Of a stretch of DNA of 10,728 bases, positions 7,642-10,728 are shown one piece after another (within the stretch, counting starts at the first letter, position 1; the number at the start of each line of letters is the position of its first letter). Under the pieces are notes generated by a model. The model did not search any database. It saw only the letters and a program-made list of their open reading frames with translations, and was not told the origin of the DNA. Source of the DNA: G020354085 sp964629975. GTDB taxonomy: Bacteria > Pseudomonadota > Gammaproteobacteria > Acidiferrobacterales > Sulfurifustaceae. The translations under genes were made by a program, and so were the position numbers. The stretch covers positions 1 through 10,728 of the forward strand of contig CAZVUN010000106.1 of NCBI GenBank assembly GCA_964629975.1, given 5' to 3'.

Positions 7642-8913
7642 GTGGGTTTGCACATCCTGTTTCTCACGGACAACTTCCCGCCCGAGGTCAACGCGCCGGC
7701 CTCCCGGACCTTCGAGCATTCGCGTGAGTGGGTGAGGGCGGGCCATCGGGTCACGGTCATCACCTGCGCACCGAATTTCCCGCGTGGCAGAGTGTTCGAC
7801 GGGTACCGTAACCGGCTGTGGCAAACGGAGTCCATGAACGGCATCCGCGTGATACGGGTGTGGACGTACATTACAGCCAACGAGGGTTTTGTGCGCCGCA
7901 CGCTCGACTATCTGAGCTATATGGCTGCGGCGGTGATGGCTGCACCGTTCGTGCGCGGTGTGGATGTCGTCGTGGGCACCTCACCACAGTTCTTTACGGT
8001 GTGCGCGGCGTATGTCGTCGCCGCGTACAAGCGGGTGCCGTTCGTATTCGAGTTGCGCGATCTGTGGCCGGAATCGATCCGGGCCGTCGGTGCGATGCGA
8101 GCCGGGTGGGCGCTCGATGCGCTGGAGCGTATCGAGCTCTTTCTGTACCGGCGCGCGGCGCGCATCATCAGCGTGACTCACGCGTTCGGGCGTAATCTGG
8201 TCGCGCGCGGCATCGACCCCAGCAAGATCGCCGTGATCACCAACGGCGTCGATATTTCGCATTTTCGCCCCATGTTGCGCGATACGGAGCTGGTCAGGCG
8301 TTTCGGGCTGGAAGGTCGGTTCGTCGCCGGCTATGTCGGTACGCATGGGCTTGCGCATGGTCTGGGCACGCTGCTGGAGGCGGCGCGACTCCTGAAGGAG
8401 CATCCGCACGGAAAGGATGTCAGGGTCCTCATGCTTGGCGACGGCGCAGAAAAACGAGCGTTGCGCGAACAAGCGAATTGCCTTGGGCTCGACAACGTGC
8501 TGTTTCTGGACACAGTGCCGAAAGATCAGGTGCCGCGGTACTGGTCGTTGTTGGATGTGTCTATTATCCATCTACGGCGTAACAAACTGTTTACGACGGT
8601 GCTCCCGTCGAAACTATTCGAATCCATGGCTATGGGTATCCCCATCGTGCTCGGAGTGGGTGGCGAAGCAGCGCAACTTGTCGAACGGGAGAGGATCGGT
8701 GTTGTGGTCGAACCGGAGAATGCAGGTCAGCTCGTCAAAACGCTGCTGGAACTGAAACAGGACCGAGACCGCCTCAAGCGCTATGCTGCGCGCGCGCTCG
8801 AAGTGGCGCGGACCTACGACCGGATGGCCTTGGCCAACGAGATGCTCGGCATTCTCGTTTGTGCCGCTCGTTCCGTGCGAGTGCCGCCGGGTGTGGCGTC
8901 AAAGGGATCGTAG
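7642..8913 (+). CDS. Family 4 glycosyltransferase, WbuB-like
   Basis: Retaining GT-B glycosyltransferase of 423 residues, predicted to add a sugar (for WbuB relatives, an N-acetyl-fucosamine-type residue) to an undecaprenyl-linked acceptor on the cytoplasmic face. The N-terminal half starts with ILFLTDNFPPEVNAPASR (5-22), a WbuB-type opening, and has FELRDLWPES (136-145). ITNGVD (199-204) marks the domain junction. The C-terminal half has GYVGTHGLAHGLGTLLEA, MLGDGAEK and KLFESMAMGIPIV with the donor-binding acidic residue, then GGEAAQLV. The C-terminus is complete. The GTG start is well constrained because an in-frame TGA, the stop of the heparinase-like gene, lies at 7636-7638, leaving only one codon between them. 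Lines at 8521-8640 are about 49% GC by hand count, well below the rest of the gene. It is the last gene of the tightly packed block; a 514-base gap follows. Confidence 0.93.
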   Translation: MGLHILFLTDNFPPEVNAPASRTFEHSREWVRAGHRVTVITCAPNFPRGRVFDGYRNRLWQTESMNGIRVIRVWTYITANEGFVRRTLDYLSYMAAAVMAAPFVRGVDVVVGTSPQFFTVCAAYVVAAYKRVPFVFELRDLWPESIRAVGAMRAGWALDALERIELFLYRRAARIISVTHAFGRNLVARGIDPSKIAVITNGVDISHFRPMLRDTELVRRFGLEGRFVAGYVGTHGLAHGLGTLLEAARLLKEHPHGKDVRVLMLGDGAEKRALREQANCLGLDNVLFLDTVPKDQVPRYWSLLDVSIIHLRRNKLFTTVLPSKLFESMAMGIPIVLGVGGEAAQLVERERIGVVVEPENAGQLVKTLLELKQDRDRLKRYAARALEVARTYDRMALANEMLGILVCAARSVRVPPGVASKGS

Positions 8914-9263
8914 TACGTCGCCGACCTTGAGATGGGCCCGACGGGAACGGGCGGCGGCCGCTGCGGTGCTTCGGTTTCGTTTGTTGCGAGATCTCGGTGG
9001 GGACGCGGCGGCGCCCGGGCCTACGCGTTGCTCTTGCCGAGTGTCCCCAGCCAACACAAGCAGGAGCGGGCAAAGTTGGATGTTCTGCTGTGGGAGTTAT
9101 GATGCAGAGGAAAGGGATGCACAGCGGAAGAGTGCGAGTTTCCCGGGTTCGTGCCAACCCGAGAGTGCTTACGGGGAATATTAAGGACCACGCCTTTCCG
9201 TGCGTAAGTGCGAAGGAAGACACCCTTTTGAACGAACAGAAGCGAGGCTATGCCGTAGCGTAA
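8914..9263 (+). other. Gene-free gap with a composition break
   Basis: No reading frame here resembles a protein I recognise. The first part is very GC-rich (about 72% over 9001-9060) and contains a short hairpin (8936-8940 with 8948-8952) and a 10-base palindrome (8987-8996). No T-tract follows the hairpin, so it is not a convincing terminator. From about 9061 the composition falls to about 54% GC (97 of 180 bases over 9061-9240) and the sequence becomes rich in inverted repeats. An open frame at 8997-9263 (88 codons) has no family motifs and a non-coding look. The gap separates an intact family 4 glycosyltransferase from a remnant of another, which suggests an insertion or deletion scar rather than a normal spacer. 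Confidence 0.6.
9083..9211 (+). other. Cluster of inverted repeats, possible structured RNA
   Basis: Three stems follow one another. Stem 1 pairs 9083-9092 with 9120-9129 (10 pairs, one G-U). Stem 2 pairs 9144-9149 (CGGGTT) with 9156-9161 (AACCCG) across a 6-base loop. Stem 3 pairs 9165-9172 with 9204-9211 (8 pairs, two G-U) and continues as 9173-9177 with 9195-9199 across a 4-base bulge. GTGCG, the 5' consensus of group II introns, occurs at 9132, between stems 1 and 2. A decayed intron 5' end or another structured RNA is possible, but I see no domain V or reverse transcriptase. The pairing is seen by eye; no folding energy was computed. Confidence 0.35.
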
Positions 9264-9419
9264 GGCGACTCAGCAACACTGGTGAAACAGTTGCAGGGCC
9301 TGGCGAACGATGCGAGTCTGCGTGAACGGATGGGCCGCAATGCGCGGGCGATGTTCGAGCGACGCTTTGATAAGCCGCGTGCCATGAAGGCGTGGCGGGA
9401 ATTGTTGCAGAGTCTGTAA
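9264..9419 (+). pseudogene. C-terminal remnant of a family 4 glycosyltransferase
   Basis: Reading from GGC at 9264 to the TAA at 9417-9419 gives 51 codons that look like the tail of a GT-B glycosyltransferase: a GDSATLVKQL start (the usual GD-x-LaxaL segment after the donor site), then LANDASLRERMGRNARAMF, ERRFD, and a final AWRELLQSL helix. An in-frame TAA at 9261-9263 sits just before it, and no start codon with upstream GT4 sequence exists, so about 85% of a normal gene is missing. The tail shares the family pattern of the intact glycosyltransferase upstream (LVK, L, D, R and FD/YD spacing) but is not a copy of its end. Its stop lies 8 bases before the wecA-like ATG, the spacing of an ordinary operon pair. 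This suggests an ancestral glycosyltransferase gene sat directly upstream and was later truncated. Not translated unless an internal start is used. Confidence 0.75.
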
Positions 9420-9427
9420 CAGCAGGA

Positions 9428-10531
9428 ATGACGATCAAATATTTCTTGGCTTGTGTTGTTGCCATTGGAGTCACGGGCACGCTGCTGTGGGTGCTTCGCC
9501 GCTTGGCGCTGCGCATCGGGCTGGTTGACCATCCCGGCGAACGCAAGCAACACGCGGGCGATGTGGCGCTGGTCGGCGGTATCGCGATGTTCTGCGGCTT
9601 GATGTTGTCGGCCTTGACGCTGGAAGGGTCGCTCGCCGGCTATCGGTCGTTTTTCGCCGCCGCAGCATTATTGGTGATTGTCGGCATACTCGACGATTTT
9701 CGCGAGTTACCGACCTGGTCGCGTTTCATCGCGCAGTGTGCCGCCGCGCTCATCATGACGCTCGGCGGGGGCGTGGTGGTCACCGACCTCGGCGCAATCA
9801 CCGGAAGCGGGCCGGTCAGTCTGGGGATCTGGTCGATACCGTTCACGGTGTTCGCGACCGTGGGGGTGATCAACGCCTTCAACATGCTGGATGGCGCGGA
9901 CGGGCTCGCGGGCAACGTGGCGCTCGTGGCGTTGGTGCTATTCGTCTACCTCGCGTGGACCGCAGGACGAAGCATGGATGCGGCGGTGCTCGGGCTGCTG
10001 ATTTGCGCGGTGGTGACGTTCCTGGCCTTCAACGTGCGCGTTCCCGGCCGGCCGCAGGCGTTGGTGTTCATGGGCGATGCGGGCAGCATGCTGCTCGGGT
10101 TCGTGCTCGCGTGGTTTGCCGTGTCCTTGTCGCAGGGCGAGCAACGCGCCATGGCGCCCGCGGCGGCGCTGTGGATCCTGGCCATACCGTTGATCGATAC
10201 CGTGGGCATCATGGTGCGCCGCATGGCTGCACGCCGATCGCTTTTCGTTGCGGCGACCGACCATATGCACCACCTGATGTTCGCCACCGGGCTCGGTGTG
10301 AATGAAACGGTCAGCATCATCGCGACGGCGGCAATCGCATTCGGGCTGCTCGGGATCGCCGCGATGCAGGCGGGTGTTGCGGATTCGGTCCTGTTCGGCG
10401 GGTTTCTCCTGCTGTTTCTCGTGCACCTCTTGATCGTCCGCGTCGTTTCTGCCCGCGTGTCGACTGTCGGTCGCGCGGACATGGGCCAAGGGAAGTCGAC
10501 AGCGCCGCAACGGAATTCGCCGCCGCGTTAA
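9428..10531 (+). CDS. wecA: Polyprenyl-phosphate HexNAc-1-phosphate transferase (WecA/WbpL/MraY family)
   Basis: Integral membrane enzyme that starts glycan assembly by moving HexNAc-1-phosphate from a UDP-sugar to undecaprenyl phosphate. The 367-residue protein has about ten hydrophobic segments, beginning at residues 4-22. The family motifs appear in order: GLVDHPGERKQHAG with GG (31-51), GILDDF (86-91, the Asp pair), NAFNMLDGADGLAG (149-162), FMGDAGSMLLGF (214-225) and DHMHHLM (278-284), the His-rich cytoplasmic loop. The hydrophilic tail from about 341 is unremarkable. The reading frame extends upstream to a GTG at 9392, but those 12 codons overlap the glycosyltransferase remnant and would precede the first membrane helix with a non-homologous tail, so the ATG at 9428 is preferred. 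AGGA directly abuts this ATG, so its ribosome site is poor and the start keeps some doubt. The enzyme could use GlcNAc (WecA) or FucNAc/QuiNAc (WbpL); the symbol indicates the family. Confidence 0.93.
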   Translation: MTIKYFLACVVAIGVTGTLLWVLRRLALRIGLVDHPGERKQHAGDVALVGGIAMFCGLMLSALTLEGSLAGYRSFFAAAALLVIVGILDDFRELPTWSRFIAQCAAALIMTLGGGVVVTDLGAITGSGPVSLGIWSIPFTVFATVGVINAFNMLDGADGLAGNVALVALVLFVYLAWTAGRSMDAAVLGLLICAVVTFLAFNVRVPGRPQALVFMGDAGSMLLGFVLAWFAVSLSQGEQRAMAPAAALWILAIPLIDTVGIMVRRMAARRSLFVAATDHMHHLMFATGLGVNETVSIIATAAIAFGLLGIAAMQAGVADSVLFGGFLLLFLVHLLIVRVVSARVSTVGRADMGQGKSTAPQRNSPPR

Positions 10532-10728
10532 GCACAGTCCCGGGAGTCCCTCGGTAGCGTCGCCTCACGCAAGCCCGGACAGGGACAGTTGAGGATATGG
10601 GCGGAGTCTCGGTCGGTCGCGTCGCGAGTCGGGTCCCGCATGCGGTCATTACCCTCGAGGCAAGGCGCTGGGTTCGGCGCGCGTCAAGGTAGTTGTCGCC
10701 TGAATCATGCGGCTTGTTTCGCCTTATC
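10532..10728. other. Tail of window without a supported gene
   Basis: I see no coding region with family features in these 197 bases and no hairpin followed by a T-tract. A 6-base inverted repeat (10546-10551 with 10581-10586) encloses a long loop and is not convincing as a terminator. Short open frames on both strands here are unremarkable. Confidence 0.5.

Noticed and set aside
8936..8952. GC-rich hairpin after the WbuB-like gene as a terminator
   Set aside because: The stem is only 5 pairs, and GC-rich sequence rather than a T-tract follows.
8774..9223. 149-codon minus-strand open frame across the glycosyltransferase end and the gap
   Set aside because: It overlaps the certain 3' end of the glycosyltransferase, shows no motifs and has no clear ribosome site.
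9228..9254. Possible promoter for wecA (TTGAAC with TATGCC)
   Set aside because: The spacing is 15 bases and the -10 match is poor, so it is within what chance gives in a lower-GC patch.
9392..9427. GTG start at 9392 for the wecA-like gene
   Set aside because: The 12 added codons overlap the glycosyltransferase remnant and precede the usual N-terminal membrane helix; the ATG at 9428 fits the family better, although its ribosome site is poor.

Overview
The window is a dense, entirely plus-strand block of surface-polysaccharide genes (exopolysaccharide, capsule or O-antigen type). The GC content is high: several coding stretches I hand-counted run at about 62-72%. Gene content and composition suggest a proteobacterium, probably a betaproteobacterium, but no taxonomic marker is present, so that placement is inference.

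Positions 1-8913 hold six genes packed head to tail: a family 2 glycosyltransferase (1-858), an AsnB-type amidotransferase (858-2789), a WecB-type UDP-GlcNAc 2-epimerase (2789-3892), a two-domain oxidoreductase fusing a medium-chain dehydrogenase to a Gfo/Idh/MocA dehydrogenase (3893-6016), a heparinase II/III-family protein without an obvious signal peptide (6007-7638) and a WbuB-like family 4 glycosyltransferase (7642-8913). Every junction is an overlap, a direct abutment or a 3-base gap, so the block looks like one translationally coupled operon.

Positions 8914-9427 carry no intact gene. This gap has three parts: a GC-rich stretch, a patch near 54% GC (about 9061-9263) that can fold into successive hairpins, and a 51-codon fragment (9264-9419) that reads as the C-terminal end of a second family 4 glycosyltransferase with the rest missing. 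Eight bases later a WecA/WbpL-type polyprenyl-phosphate HexNAc-1-phosphate transferase begins (9428-10531). The last 197 bases hold no gene I can support.

The likely joint role is as follows. The WecA-like membrane enzyme starts the repeat unit on undecaprenyl phosphate. WecB supplies a ManNAc-type nucleotide sugar (or an analogue). The two glycosyltransferases extend the chain. The AsnB-like protein may amidate a sugar acid, and the oxidoreductase and heparinase-like protein modify a sugar or the growing chain. Nothing here is clearly a new system. The best leads are the disrupted gap at 8914-9427, the altered synthetase loop in the AsnB-like protein, and the unexplained oxidoreductase/heparinase pair.
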